The position numbers and the translations under genes are program-made. Under the pieces are notes generated by a model, which did no database searches, was not told the DNA's origin, and worked only from the letters and a program-made list of their open reading frames with translations. This document shows positions 45,409 to 56,104 of a stretch of 64,000 nucleotides of DNA, piece after piece (the first letter of the stretch is position 1; each line of letters begins with the position of its first letter). Source of the DNA: Chlorophyllum brunneum (taxonomy: Eukaryota > Basidiomycota > Agaricomycetes > Agaricales > Agaricaceae); the NCBI GenBank assembly GCA_963576785.1, contig OY756139.1:3720001-3784000 (forward strand). Direction: 5' to 3'.

Positions 45409-46583
45409 CTACTTGGAGCCTTCAACAAAATCCTCTTTTGTCTCTTCTTCTATCTCCTCGGTAACCTCTCTGATGTGCGCTTTCTTCAGTGCTTTACAGT
45501 TCTTCGAGATGTGGCCCTGTTTGCCACAGTTATAGCACATTATTTTGGTGTATGCTATCTTCGTCTTCTTGTGGCAGTGTTTGGCAATATGCCCATAGAG
45601 GTTACAGTTAAAACACCTCGGTTTGCCATTTTGATTGGTATCTGCCCTTTGTCTACCAATTTCCATTGGTTGTCCTCCTCCTCCATAGGTGACTCCTGTG
45701 CTTGTTCTGACATCTCCTCGTGTGATGTCTGTTGTTTCATACCCCTGTCCTACTGCGAGGATGGTGTTTCTCCATTTGCTGTATGTATCTGGGATTGAGG
45801 CTGCCGAGTAGCCTACAATGGTTTGGATAATGTCTGCTCTGGTATGTCATTTGAGGAGGAATATGGCATGCACATCATCAGTTCCTGCTTGGGTTTTCAA
45901 TGCTTCGAACTCTATTAAGAAGTCCACAGTGTTCCTCTTTCCCTGTTTGAACAACTTGATTTTCCCTTCTGCTATTGCTTTTCTATTCCCCAGGGAGAAG
46001 GTGGCTACCATCTCCTTTGCAAAGTCATCGAATGCTGGCGTTTTCTTATCTTGAATTTGGCATTGGCATAGGGACCTGTGAGTCCCCCTTTCATTCGAGC
46101 TAATATTCCAATTATTTTTTGCTCGTTATCATCGATTTTGTTGAAGAGTGTCCATAAGGACATCGCTCTCCACCAATCGTCAAACTTGGTTCTATCTCTA
46201 TTGAAATATCCTGGTTCTGGGGCTAGATTCTTTGGGAAGTTGATTTCATCAGCCATCTCTGATTCTGTCTCTGGTTCACTATGTTTGTTCTTGTAGGTTT
46301 CGGCAACTTCTATGTTGGATGTGGCTTTGGCAATTTCTGTATCAAATGGGGTCTTGGCGACTTCTATGTTGGATGTGGTCTTGGCAACTTCTGTGTTGAA
46401 TAGGGTCTCGAAAAGAGCTGTATCTTCTTCTATACTGTAGTTGGATTTCTGCCGTTTAAGGCCTTCAGGGATTTCTGGTTCTGTTCATTGTTTGGATCTG
46501 GTGGTTACTGGTGATCCCTGGATATCTGTTGGTCTCGGAGCTCTTGGTCTTCTTGGTGTTCTTGATGAGCTACTGCTGCTCAT
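45409..46583 (-). pseudogene. gypsy G gag (near-complete, few lesions)
   Basis: The start at 46583 matches that of gypsy C. The N-terminus is Ser/Arg/Pro-rich, then 9-residue repeats (EVAKTTSNI type), then MADEINFPKNLAPEPGYFNR and the capsid-like region. A small deletion or frameshift near 46060-46005 breaks the frame and a TGA lies near 46487. The zinc knuckles CFNCNLYGHIAKHC and CYNCGKQGHISKNC are intact at about 45640-45510. It ends at TAG near 45409. Confidence 0.82.
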
Positions 46584-46676
46584 ATATTGTCGTCCTGGTC
46601 AGAGGCTATTATTCCAAGCCTAGCTACGAATAGTGACACCTCTCTTGCAAGGTGAGTCAAATGACACTTTACCAAA

Positions 46677-46969
46677 TGTTACAACCTTAGTCTGAGACTC
46701 AGGTTGCAAGTCTTTGGATAAAGACAAGAAAATAGAGAGAAGAGTAAGAGATGATACGATTGGTAAAGTGTAAGGAATACATCAAGTATTACTACACTCT
46801 ATATACTAGTGGTATGAGCTAAGAATAAAGGAGCAGAGTAAAGGAGTCATAGGGGACGAGTAGACTGAGTCAGTAAGAGTACAGCCATAAGGGATGAAAC
46901 AGATACATAGGAATGATAAATGTGACAGGCACATGATAGGAATGTACTGTCTATCTATAGTTCATAACA
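46677..46969 (-). repeat. 5' LTR of gypsy G
   Basis: 293 bp and followed by the ACTAT duplication. The promoter box is TATATAGAG on the minus strand, one change from TATATAAAG. The sequence complementary to the primer site lies at 46760-46771. Confidence 0.94.
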
Positions 46970-47038
46970 ACTATGTTGCAATTATTTACCTATTCAGTTT
47001 GGTGCTTGATTTCATATTGCACTTTGAGCTAGGAGGAG

Positions 47039-47483
47039 TGTTGTTATTTGCACTTACTATAGCTGCATTCTATGTGACTAGCTCTTCAGTATTATTTGTA
47101 TAATATTTGTCATTGAGGCTGTGCCCTCTGACTCACATTATGCACTCTTTCCTCATGTATTTCATGAGCTGACTAATACTCTGTTGCTCCAATTATGCTA
47201 CTGGATACCACTGATGATATCACAGTGTTTCAAGGGACTCCATAGTCATTACTGACTCATTATACTTAGTATTATCCATAGGTCTTAGGGTTTGCTACCC
47301 AGACATTTAGTATATAAAGTAGCATGTATTCCTTTATGTTTCTTTAGACAATCTACTTGATTTCTACTTGCTCTACTCGACTCTCACAGCAACTCCTTAC
47401 TAGTACTTAAACCATCCTACTAACCACACTATCAGTAAGTCAGATCATCCATCTGCTACTGTGTATTACTGTGCTGTTCAACA
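47039..47483 (+). repeat. 3' LTR of copia E
   Basis: This 445-bp LTR follows the copia tail 46970-47038 (polypurine AGGAGGAG) and is followed by CCTTG. It is very similar to 32691-33135, with roughly ten transitions concentrated near the 3' end. Confidence 0.93.
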
Positions 47484-47554
47484 CCTTGTTCAGTGACAAT
47501 GGCAATGACACAGATAACACTGGGGTTCTTGTTTCCTATGCCAAAATGACTCAG

Positions 47555-47571
47555 CAGAAGCTTTGATCTAT
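47555..47571 (-). promoter_or_regulatory. Putative self-priming site of gypsy H
   Basis: Just inside the 5' LTR of H, AGATCAAAG (minus strand, 47569-47561) is complementary to CTTTGATCT in the LTR (minus strand, 47842-47834). That LTR site lies 38 nt below a minus-strand TATAAATAG box at 47880-47872. The geometry is the same as in gypsy C. Confidence 0.45.
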
Positions 47572-48703
47572 TGTTACAGATTTGGCTACTAAGGGCAATC
47601 AAAGAGGATGTGACCTCTAGAGTATGGCCTTAATATCTATCTCAACTAAGTAACCAGATAAGCAAACATTATCAAACTGTCATTACTCAACCAAGAAATG
47701 GAAATCCCATTTATCTTGTAGCTCTGAGTGATGAGGGCAAGTAGAGAATAAGCAATTAAGCAATCTTCTATTGATTGACAGCAACTGTCAATGGAAACTC
47801 TTCTTGGGCAATCAAGAAGGCTATTCCTATAGAAGATCAAAGTTTAAGCTTTGACTTCCTAATACAGTCAGCTATTTATACTACTTCTTTTCTATAAATA
47901 CTATGAAGTATAGATAATGAGACTGAAACAAGTTTCACAATGTGAAACTGATAGATATGAAACTCAAGACAAAACACTACTAAAGATAGACATGAAGCTG
48001 ATAAAGGTGAAACAACTAAATATAGAGCAAAGTGAAACTGATAAAGGTGAAATGAATGAGTGCTTACTCATTCTCAGAGATCTCGGATGACAATGATAGA
48101 GATTCATTGGAACAGCTGTAGTTGCAAGATGTACAGGATGAGGTGGTAGAGAGTGATGATAATGACAGTGGTGATGGAAGAACTGCATCCATAGGATGAT
48201 CAGAGTCAGATGATAAGGATAACATTGATGCGATTGGTTTTTCAGGGGAGTAGGACTTGGGTGACTCAACAAAGGCTCAAGTAGATCACAATAGCAGATA
48301 GGGAGAGTTGTTGCTGTCACTACTGGGTACAGCAGGTTCATTGTTTGGTGATAAGTCCCTAGGTCACATCTCTATACAATAGATTCCATCAGTGACTTGT
48401 TGGTGAATGAGTGCTTTGAGTGCTGGACCACGAGTGTACATGTAGGGATGGATGTACTGCATAGTTTCTTTGGTAGTAGGTCATGCTTTCCAACCATTAT
48501 TCCAAGCACCATAGAGGTTGTTCTTGATGGTGCATAAGTAGAGTCCATCAGTATTGCATATATGTAAATATGGTGCATATTTCCAAGCTATTCAATATAG
48601 AGAGTTGATGACAGTGTCATTGGATCATGGTGGTGGGACAAGTGGTATTGCTTCTGGGAACTTGTTGTAACCTCTGATGTAGGTTTGAGGTTCAGTCATA
48701 ACA
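47572..48703 (-). repeat. 5' LTR of gypsy H (1132 bp)
   Basis: Identical in length to 23742-24873, with about 17 transitions between them. It carries a TATAAATAG box on the minus strand at 47880-47872. It is followed on the right by the CTAGT duplication and the rest of LTR O. Confidence 0.93.
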
Positions 48704-48708
48704 CTAGT

Positions 48709-48880
48709 AGTGAGTACTAAGAATAAGGGAGCAAGGTAAAGGAGTTATAGGTACAAGTCATAGCAAGTACAGCATCTAGGGATGAAACAGGAGGCAGAAA
48801 CAAAGATATAGTGAAGTAGACTGTACATAATGTATTGGGCATAAGATTAGAATGTAATCAACTAAAGATAGTTCATAACA
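48709..48880 (-). repeat. gypsy-1 LTR fragment O, right part
   Basis: Continues LTR O from the CTAGT site to the LTR end GTTCATAACA at 48880. It is followed not by gypsy internal sequence but by apparently unique DNA, so this is the outer boundary of that LTR. Confidence 0.82.
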
Positions 48881-48889
48881 TACACCACC

Positions 48890-48967
48890 ATCTCCTGGAT
48901 CTTAGACTGGATCATCTGAGTCCTCCACATCTCCTGGATCTCCAACTTGATCATCCAAGTCCTCAAT
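48890..48967 (+). repeat. Two 39-bp tandem units
   Basis: Units starting ATCTCCTGGATC at 48890 and 48929 are repeated with several mismatches. The period is a multiple of three. No function is inferred. Confidence 0.7.
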
Positions 48968-49238
48968 ATTTCCAGATGAAGATTGAAAGCTTGAAGAGGG
49001 ATATCCATTATGGTTTTAGATCTCCTGATTTTGTACTAGTATTCATGTCTTGGGGCTCAAGTAGAGAAGAGAGGCTTTGTGAGATTGCAAGCATAAAAAG
49101 GAATTCCACCTCACTTTGATACATATGAGCCTATAGGAAAACCTTGAAGTGAACCTTCTTGAAATGAGTTGCTTTCCAAATGAATGTGGTGGTAACAAGG
49201 TCCATTATGGCAGGATATCAAATGGAAAATACCGAGAC

Positions 49239-49825
49239 ATGTTCTTGATGTACTTGCAATCACTGCTATCTTCTTGGCTCATTGTTACTATCCACATATA
49301 TAGATATTTTCAGTACCCAGAGGGGGGCTCAACAAAACCTGCAAAATCTGTAATGCAGTCACCAAGGGATGATCTTGCCACTCCCAAAGATGACTTGCTC
49401 ACTGCAAAGAAACTTAAACAGTTCAACAGAAGTGACACACTCAAACCAATCTATGTTATGATAAAGGGTGAGTATATCCTCTTAAACCTGAATGATGTGC
49501 TGCTGAATGTACTTTTGTCCTTACACAAGAGACATTTTTGATGTCACTCATAAAATGGACACATATGGGAAGGGAAAATCATATAACATCTTTGCAGGAA
49601 AGGATGGTTTGTGTGGATTTGGCATGTGTAGTTTGAAACCAGAGGATGCAGTTGCAGATTATAGTATGTTAAGCAAGAAGCAATGGAAGGTTTTGGATGA
49701 TTAGCATTTGTTTTTTATGTACATCTTCATTTTGTCATCTCTACCTGGTTTTTTTAATTAATCTTGTTTGCAGTAAACACTACAACATTGTGGAATGTGT
49801 GACTGGTCCAAAATTTAACACATAG
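49239..49825 (+). pseudogene. Relic of a Dap1/MAPR-type cytochrome b5-fold haem protein gene
   Basis: MAPR/Dap1 proteins bind haem and support P450 enzymes of sterol synthesis at the ER membrane. Exon 1 (49239-49467) encodes a hydrophobic N-terminal helix (LLSSWLIVTIHIYRYF), a linker, and LTAKKLKQFNRSDTLKPIYV. Exon 2 (about 49532-49718) encodes DIFDVTHKMDTYGKGKSYN, FAGKDG and MCSLKPEDAV, then QWKVLDD. Exon 3 (49774-49825) encodes KHYNIVE. Short introns of about 64 and 55 nt have GT donors (GTGAGT, GTACAT) and AG acceptors. A TAG at 49702-49704 replaces the tryptophan expected after VLDD, so the gene is broken. The exact splice acceptor of intron 1 is uncertain. Identification is from memory of the family pattern. 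Confidence 0.72.
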
Positions 49826-50086
49826 TATAATAGATCTGTCTCTTGGATAACACATTATATAATGTGCATTCACTTCAGCACAACAGATTACATCCTCAGG
49901 AAGTGCTTTCTAGCCACTAGGATATTGTTCAGAATTGGTGATTTCCATGAGATTACAACAAACTCAGTCCAGCCTACTGAGGTTTTATTCTGACAGAGCC
50001 CTGTAATATTCATCAAAACTATCCATTAATTAGCAAAAGTCATTTCAATTGATACCTGATGACCAAAATACATACCAGATAGTCAC

Positions 50087-50381
50087 TGTTACAACCTTAG
50101 TCTAGGACTCAGGTTGCAAGTCTTTGGATAAAGACAAGGAAGTAGAGAAAAGAGAAAGGAATGATATGATTGGTAAAGTGTAAGGAATACATCAAGTATT
50201 ACTACACTTTATATACTAGTGGTGAGTGCTAATAATAAAGAAACAGAGTAAGGGAGTCATAGGGGGCGAGTAGAACAAGTCAGTAAGAGTACAGCCATAA
50301 GGGATGAAACAAGGAATAAAACAGATACATAGGAATGATAAGTACAACAGGCACATGATAGGAATGTACTGTCTATCAACA
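50087..50381 (-). repeat. 3' LTR of gypsy J
   Basis: Similar to the G and C LTRs, about 295 bp. The last bases are shortened: GTCTATCAACA replaces the fuller ending seen in G, a deletion of about 10 bp. TTGGTAAAGTGT (50170-50181), the presumed RNA 5' end complement, is conserved. Confidence 0.9.
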
Positions 50382-50424
50382 ATACCTCCCTTTTTATGTT
50401 CATGACCCCATGAAGTGTCATAGT

Positions 50425-51390
50425 CTACTTGTCATCTTGTTCTTTGTGTAAGGCATTGATGAGTTGATGTTTAGTAGGGCCGATCATCAGAGTTCCTGAC
50501 TTGTGTTGACATCTGATCCAGAAGGGGGTGTGGTCTTGTCCTCCCCTAAAGAGGGCTATGGTGCATCCTCAGAATGTAGCAGTGTTGTTAGTCTTGGCAG
50601 CAACAAGGTTGTGAACTATCTCCTCCCAGTAGTTTTCTTCAAATTGTTCTCCATCCTTGAGTGTGAGATAAGATGGTGGTGGATTAAATATTGTTGGTTT
50701 GGATAGTGGATCCATGTCGGGTAGTTGTATAAGGAGGTGATTGACTTTGTCTTGCATATCTGGTTCCATTAGATGGTCTGGGACAGATTTGTCAATTCCC
50801 TCCATTCCTTCATCTAACCATTCCTGTTTGTTATCTTTGTGGTAGGGCAGTTTGTTGGGTAAGGTAGTGGGGATGTATGAGTCTAGATCCATTAGTTTTT
50901 GGGCAAGTCTGTAGGTAGGGTTGTTGCTAGAATTGGTGAGGTGATTGAGTCTTTTACCTGTCATGATTAAGGCACTTTGGATACATCGCTTTGCATCAGA
51001 GTATACCAATACATTGAGATTGGTGGCTGCTTTGTCCAATAATTCCTTCATGAGTTTGTGTTTTCCAGTTGACATAGTGGCTGGGAGGGCTCTGGTGGTT
51101 GTGACAAGTAGGATATGGCTCAGGGCTTTGGCTTGGATTTGGAGGTTGTTGATAGCATGGGTGATGTATGTAAGTTCTTTGGTTGTGGCAGTATAGTGTT
51201 CAATCTGGTCTTCAGTAGATTGGGCATCAAGGAGGTTGTTGAGTTCTTGTTCAAACTCTGTGTCATTGGCTGGGAAGGGAGTGGGTTTGTGTTTGGCATG
51301 CATGGTGTGTTGTGGAGATAATTGGCAAAATCTAGGGTACAGTAAATACAGCATAAGGTGTGTTGGGTGTAGTAGTCTTTTGTAATGCAA
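50425..51390 (-). pseudogene. gypsy-1 accessory ORF3 (element J), broken once
   Basis: Aligns along its length with the intact frame in gypsy G. Open from 51390 to 50569, then a stop at the GCTIALF block, then the conserved C-terminus resumes (HTPFWI) to TAG 50427-50425. The upstream start differs: MHYKRLLHPTHL replaces MLQEITTL, so the first 10 or so residues are not conserved between copies. Function unknown. Confidence 0.78.
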
Positions 51391-51400
51391 GGTTTGTTGT

Positions 51401-51596
51401 TTATAATTGTTGCTTTTTACCCCCCTTTTTTATAGGTTTTGTCCTCGAAATCTTGTCTAAAAATTCTTAAACTGCCTCCTTAGCATTTTCCAGTTCTGAC
51501 TCATCCTCCCATATGTCTTCCTTGGAGGTATAGCCTTTCCAGTGTACTAGAAATTGATTTCGCCATCCTCTTGTATGGTGTTCTCAGATCCCTTCT
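51401..51596 (-). pseudogene. gypsy J chromodomain, C-terminal part
   Basis: This is the chromodomain half after the LINE K insertion: NQFLVYWKGYTSKEDIWEDE, then a helical tail with a stop (TTTAAG context near 51470) and TAA 51403-51401. The N-terminal half (EQYKVEGI) is at 57971-57995. LINE K therefore split the chromodomain. Confidence 0.85.
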
Positions 51597-52068
51597 TTTT
51601 TATTTTTATTTATTTTTATTTTTATTTTTATTTCAACAATTTATATAGTAGTGCTTGAATGCAGTCCGTGTGTACATACATACAAAGGTAGAATGTACAG
51701 AATGTTTGGAGCGAGAAAAGTAAATTATATGTAAACTAACCCCACAAGACTTGATGCCATCTAGCGTGTACACTAGAGAGATGATTGGTACCTAAGTTGA
51801 TCAGCGAGGAAAAGAAAAGAGGAATTCGGAAAGAGAGAGAGTGAGAGAGAGAAATTGATAGAAAGAAACTACCGACTCGCAATCACAAGGGGGAACAACA
51901 AACGGTACTAGCGTATGGGAGGACGTTTGCCCAGACACCACAGGAGAGATGGATTTTGAATGAAAACTATATATAAAATAGTAGACGAGCAAGGAAGGGA
52001 GAGATAGAGAAATGAATTTGAAGTTCATAACCAGGAGAGCATAAGAAAAAAGAGAAAAAGAAAAGGAT

Positions 52069-55000
52069 TTACGCAGGCGCAGACCCAAACCTCCTTTGGA
52101 CTTGACGACAATGTAACAGGGGTATTGACCTGGCACGGATACGAGGGCAGTCAGGTTCTGGAGGGAAGCTGAACGCAGTAGGGTTACACTGCAAGAAATT
52201 GACGAAAGTTTTGATGGTGTCGACACCAAAGTGATGATCAAAGCTGTTGCAATGATAGAGGATGTGTGACCTAGTCTGTACCATTTGACTACTACAGTGG
52301 TGGCATGGTAGATCCTCGTTGGGAAAGAATTGAAGTCAATACTCTCCGATCAGGGCATGGCATAGGATGGCGCGACACGCTCTTGCGAAAAGCTGAGGCT
52401 GGTGACTGCATTCTCGTATCCAGGGACTGGACTTGATGTGTGATGGTAGAACGGAGGCTCCATTTGCTCGCACCAGGAGGTGAAGGAAGGAGCTACCACT
52501 GTATTTCTTGAATCCGAACATGGCCTGCCATATATGGATCGCTCATTTGGTGGACTTCTTGCGCAAGAAGTCCATGGAGTTAGGGACCCAGTGATTTCGA
52601 CCCCAGTTAGGCTGGGCGATTGTCTGAATCCAATCATGCGTGGCTTTTTGTATACCATATTTGCACTTCGACGACATGTGATAGAATGAAAGGTGGTGTT
52701 GGTCCAACTTGCAGAACCAAGTCATAAGCGCCTTTGATGTGAGGATGGATTGTCGCTGGCAGGAGTGTAGCAAGCAATTGAGTAGGAGCCAAGAGGCTGC
52801 GAGGGAGTCAGTGAACATGTGAATGTGTTCGACCTGGTTGTATTCTGCAGTTGCAAGTACCTTGGTGATTCCTAGGTACTGCGCGACCAGTTCAGTGTCT
52901 GTCGACGTAGTTCCTCCGAGCCTCTTCATGATAGAGCTCCCACCATCTAGGTGTCGAATAGTAGCTGCCACCGTGAACTGGCTGGCAAGCGGGTTGGGGT
53001 TGGGGTGGACTGAGCCATCCATGCCGATAATAATGGACTTGTCGTCTGTCGTTACATTAGTTGTAACATCATCCCAAAGCATCTTCGAGAGGTGAGGGCT
53101 GTCCTGGTTAAATCCTATGAAAGATACATTAGTAGAGAAATGGTCAAGTAACCTACATCCGGGCCAGAGAGATTTAGAGACAGAGTTAAAATGTTCTATA
53201 TACCGAGTCTCAGGGGTGGGGCACAAAATATCCATCACAGCTCCAAGTGTCTTCTTCTTCTGAATCTCTGTGAAATTCTTGATGTGAAGGCAGTGTAGGG
53301 AAGAATGAAACTCTTTTGTCAATCTCACCAGTACATGTTCATCGTCCAACATATGAAGCCTCGATGTTTGTCATTCAGCCAACTTTTGGAGATAGAGTTT
53401 TATGGGCATAAGACCTGCAAGGGACTCAACGCTGCCGGTGGGAGAAGTCCGGAAGGCCCCGATAATCCAGAGGGCCACGCTTCGCTGCATTTTGTTGAGG
53501 ATTTCACAAGTTCCTTTAGTCCATGACTTGTCGTGAAACCAAAGTCGGTATCCGTATGTCACCACTGGTATGACACATGAATGGTATAATAATCTTTTAT
53601 TGCCTGGGGACAGACCTCTTATGGAGTTCCCTAGCATTTTCATCGCCTTGACTGTTGATATCACCTTGGCGGAGTAGAATTGGACATGTTCCTTGAAGGT
53701 CAACGTCTGGTCAAAGTAGAACCCGAGGTAATGCCAATGGGCTTTTGGTTTAAGGGGGTTGCAGCCAGTGAACGGTGGTGATCCCAAATCAATAGAGGGA
53801 TTGGAGTCCTGTCTTGCATGCATGAAGTGAAAGATTTCAGACTTGCTGTGTTCAATTTCTAGGCTGAATTTGTTCATGAGCCACTCCTTTTCATGGTACA
53901 TGTGTTGTAGAATTTCGACATTCCGTTCAAGGGATGGGGATTGCGCAACTAAGGTGCTATCATCTACAAAAGATAGGACATCAAAGTCCCATCTGTCCTG
54001 GTGTTCCTCCATGCAGGTGTCGAATATGTGAAGGAGAGGGGCGAGATATAAGGCGGAGAGAATGGGGCTGAGGGCAGAGCCTTGACCCACTCCCACTGCT
54101 GCGTCATATTCCAGGGAGACTTCGTTATTCCACTGGTAGGTCGTGTGGCATTCTTTAAGGTAGCTGTTGAAGAACACTGCGATTTGCAGGGGAAATCCCT
54201 GCTGACCCATTATGTCAATGAGGAAATTGTGATTAAGGGATGGAAAGAATTGGGCAATATTGAATGCAAGCACCGATATCTTCTTCTTCTTTGTCCAAGC
54301 TCCCCATATGATGTGCATCAGAAAGAGTCCTGCGTCTTTGGTGGATCGTTGGTGGATGGCTCCCAGTTGGTGAGGGTGGAGGACTTTGAATTTCACCGCC
54401 TCAAATTGTAGTCATTTAGCAAGCATCTTTTCTATCAATTTGCCAGGTGTATTGAGGAGGACGATCGGTCTGAACACCTTCGGAGTGGAATAGTCGGGTT
54501 TGTTGGGTTTGGGGATTATTACCAACATGTGCAGGCCAATGTCCAATAGTTAGACATGCACTGCTGATTTTGAGGAAGAGATCAGTGCATGTGTTATCAG
54601 CGACGATCTGCTTGAGATGGGACTAGGAAATGTGGTCGGGACCAGGGGCAGAAGAATTCAAGGTATCCTTGAGCGATTCCATCATCTCGAGGAGAGAGAA
54701 ATTCACCCAAGTCCTATTCTCCATCCCACTTGGCAGAGGAAGCTCGTCTAATACCGCCGTATTAACTGGTCTGTCATGGGCAGCGTTATAGTGTTGATTG
54801 AGAGCCGTCCATAAGTTGTCCATAGTAAGACAAGGTCAGCCGTTATGACGTATAGCTTCTGTAGCCGGGAGCGTGCGTTTTTTGACCCATGGCATCAGAT
54901 CCCATGGACGTTTTTGGTCGACTGAGATTTCTTGGATCTTCTTGTCAAAATATGCTCTTTTTGTCTTCCTCGTGGTCTTGCAAAAAGCGTTCCATTTGCG

Positions 55001-56104
55001 CTTGTTCTTGCGGTCCACATGGTGTGTAGCAAGTGCAGTGGAGCACTCCTCATTCCACCAGATCTTGGATCTAGTGGTGATCTTGGTCTTCTTCACGTTG
55101 CAATTCCAGGGTCTGTCAAATAAAACTTCCAATTCAGCGACAACTCTCTCCAGCTCTTCCACATCATTCATTGGCCAGTTCTTGTTGTTGATTCCTTTCA
55201 CTATGTCCATCAGGAACCTGGTTTCTTCATCCGAGTCTTTGGGGATAGTCAATCTTTCGATGACAACGTCCATTTATGGAATAGGAATCCTAATTAGGAG
55301 GGGGGCATGGTCCGAATTGTACCAATCACCTTCCTGGATAGCGTGGGTGGGGATGTATGATAATGTTCCCGAAACAAATAACAGGTCAATGACCATGTCT
55401 GGTAGATTAGGGTCTGAGGCATAACAAGTTGGTATGGCTGCAAACGGAGTTGTCCTCACAAGATTGAGGGCTTTGGTAATTATAAGGAGACAGTTTGCAC
55501 TCACCGGATGTTGATCTGTTGAAGGGTCCCATAACTCAGATCAGATATTAAAATCTTCCCCCATTAATAGAAAGGGCGGGAGGTCAAAGAGGTGCTCCTC
55601 GAGGAAGTGGAGTGCAGTATTACGGCTGTCATTGTAGATGTTTAGCAGCAGTAGTTCTTCTCCTCCTGCATATAGGAAAATACACAGAAGGTCTCGATGT
55701 TCGATTAAATCTCTTTGGATGGAGGATCGGAGTTGCTTCAGTCTCTTGTGAGCAAAGGTGAGGACTCGTGGAGTGGTACAGTGTTCCATGTTGACCATAC
55801 GTTGAGGGTATCATTGGTGTCCTACTTGGAGGACTTCTTCAGTGATGATTGGATATGAGAGGAGTGTCCAGTCTGGGTGAGCTGGGCCTCCTATGAGGGG
55901 GGATCTGTCATTAGAGACAGATGAGGGAATGTCACAGAAAAATCTCCATGGGGGTTCTTGTATGAGGAGGAGGTCAACGTCACCTTTGCATGCAAGGACT
56001 GTCTCCATCACTCCATACGATCTTCCAATGTTGTGAGAGCAAACCTTCAACTCACTCAGGAGAGAGCGAGGAGGTCTGTCTTGATCGTCGGGGACATTAT
56101 TCAT
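52069..56104 (-). pseudogene. LINE K ORF2: APE endonuclease, RT, RNase H (several stops)
   Basis: Endonuclease (56104-55270): KVCSHNIGRS, IQEPPW, LNIYNDS and SDHAPL. RT (54500-53900): the FRP(I) region near 54470, LAFNIAQFFPSLNH, in which Asn stands for the motif A Asp, GVGQGSALSPILSALYLAP, and SFVDDSTLVA near 53960. RNase H: IIIGMDGSVHPNP near 53030, TELVAQYLG and FTDSLAAS near 52820. The C-terminal zinc motif CHHC...HILYHC lies near 52300-52240. RT is open for 341 codons (54396-53371). The missing Asp in motif A argues against activity. Confidence 0.88.

Larger units (their letters stand above)
39882..45420 (-). pseudogene. gypsy G pol lacking RT: protease, RNase H, integrase, chromodomain
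   Basis: Protease TTLVDSGCTHMCIA near 45270. RT is reduced to its first residues: FIPKKDGTKRL at 44600 is joined directly to RNase H VDASGYGVGAVL. The deletion corresponds to 9357-10097 of gypsy C, 247 codons. RNase H continues to about 44250. LINE I interrupts at 43998-41227. Integrase: HHNKTDVGHLGQYQM, CKACQRNK, then SIDIIGPLPESE and IISDRGL, so HHCC and both Asp residues are retained. The chromodomain EYEVDEI...FLVHWKGYTSEEDTWE lies at about 40085-39960. Several stops remain. It ends at TGA 39884-39882. Confidence 0.88.
38580..46969 (-). mobile_element. Ty3/gypsy chromovirus G (gypsy-1 family), RT-deleted, carrying LINE I
   Basis: LTRs at 38580-38872 and 46677-46969 (293 bp each) are flanked by ACTAT (38575-38579, 46970-46974). 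The host is the 3' end of copia E. Minus-strand order: LTR, self-complementary primer site, gag, protease, a truncated RT fused to RNase H, LINE I (41227-43998), integrase, chromodomain, ORF3, LTR. An exact in-frame deletion of 741 nt relative to gypsy C removes nearly all of RT. The accessory ORF is intact. Confidence 0.94.
32345..47483 (+). mobile_element. Ty1/copia element E (copia-1 family), rearranged, carrying gypsy G
   Basis: The outer ends are flanked by CCTTG (32340-32344 and 47484-47488), a 5-bp duplication. Plus-strand order: truncated LTR (32345-32558), a 62-bp piece of gypsy-1 LTR, copia 3' tail, full LTR (32691-33135), tRNA-iMet-like primer site, gag, protease relic, integrase, RT, RNase H, gypsy G (38580-46969), 3' tail, full LTR (47039-47483). 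The piece 32559-33135 repeats 46908-47483 including the gypsy/copia junction, so the 5' end was replaced by a copy of the 3' end. Several stops interrupt pol. Confidence 0.88.
23742..48703 (-). mobile_element. Ty3/gypsy chromovirus H (gypsy-2 family), carrying nested copia E and gypsy G
   Basis: This chromovirus has long LTRs (1132 bp each; 23742-24873 and 47572-48703) and a 5-bp duplication CTAGT on both sides. On the minus strand the order is LTR, primer site (47555-47571), copia E inserted in the leader (32345-47483), gag (31749-29938), pol (29779-26311), an accessory coding region (about 26310-24890), a purine tract (about 24874-24887) and LTR. Net element length without the insertions is about 9.8 kb. 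The LTRs differ at about 17 positions by my count, all transitions, so the insertion is fairly recent. Confidence 0.92.
48881..50086. other. Non-transposon (host-like) segment
   Basis: This is the only stretch in the window without recognisable retrotransposon sequence. It lies between LTR O and gypsy J. Besides the 39-bp repeat and the Dap1-like relic, 48968-49238 holds a coding-like stretch with stops (including PPHFDTYEPIGKP in one frame) that I cannot assign, and 49826-50086 is AT-rich with nothing identified. Confidence 0.65.

Noticed and set aside
49149..49541. A single 130-codon ORF at this position
   Set aside because: Its end reads through the first intron of the Dap1-like relic. 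Similarity to the family resumes only after splicing.
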